From NCBI GenBank assembly GCA_009786045.1, contig WQTY01000132.1, forward strand, positions 1 through 6,362: a DNA stretch of 6,362 nucleotides. Direction: 5' to 3'. The notes beneath the pieces are model-generated. The model searched no databases, was not told the DNA's origin, and was given only the letters and a program-made list of their open reading frames with translations. This document shows positions 6,362-6,362 of the stretch, piece by piece. A program made the position numbers and the translations under genes. The DNA is from Pseudomonadota bacterium. GTDB taxonomy: Bacteria > Myxococcota_A > Bradymonadia > UBA4248. Numbering within the stretch: position 1 is the stretch's first letter; each line of letters opens with the position of its first letter.

Positions 6362-6362
6362 C

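Overview
The window looks like chromosomal DNA from a Gram-negative bacterium of moderately high GC content. Three things suggest this: a two-subunit-type glycyl-tRNA synthetase alpha chain (GlyQ), an AlgC/ManB-type phosphomannomutase/phosphoglucomutase, and a very large TPR/HEAT protein with a Sec-type signal peptide. GlyQ keeps the family core but differs at several usually constant positions. I therefore place the organism only broadly, as a proteobacterium or deltaproteobacterium-like lineage, and with low certainty. I see no insertion sequence, phage gene, CRISPR array, tRNA or rRNA.

Layout: positions 1-5162 hold a compact three-gene cluster on the minus strand, transcribed from right to left. 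Its order is a small two-helix membrane protein (4554-5162), a 1307-residue exported TPR/HEAT repeat protein (620-4543), and a phosphohexomutase whose 3' end lies beyond the window edge (1-609). Both junctions have exactly 10 bases between stop and start. In both, the stop codon of one gene touches or overlaps the Shine-Dalgarno sequence of the next, so this is almost certainly one translationally coupled operon. Positions 5163-5463 are a divergent intergenic region with a plausible minus-strand sigma70-type promoter, a long bulged hairpin, a 22-bp perfect dyad and a short GNRA-loop hairpin. Positions 5464-6330 encode GlyQ on the plus strand. A strong GC-rich hairpin follows its stop codon at the window edge.

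How the genes may work together: GlyQ is housekeeping (glycine charging, with GlyS not visible here). The operon couples a sugar-phosphate mutase, which feeds surface polysaccharide or LPS precursor synthesis, to an exported repeat scaffold and a membrane protein. An envelope or surface-polysaccharide role is an inference from this context. The two upstream proteins are not assigned to any characterised family, and they are the most interesting content of the window.
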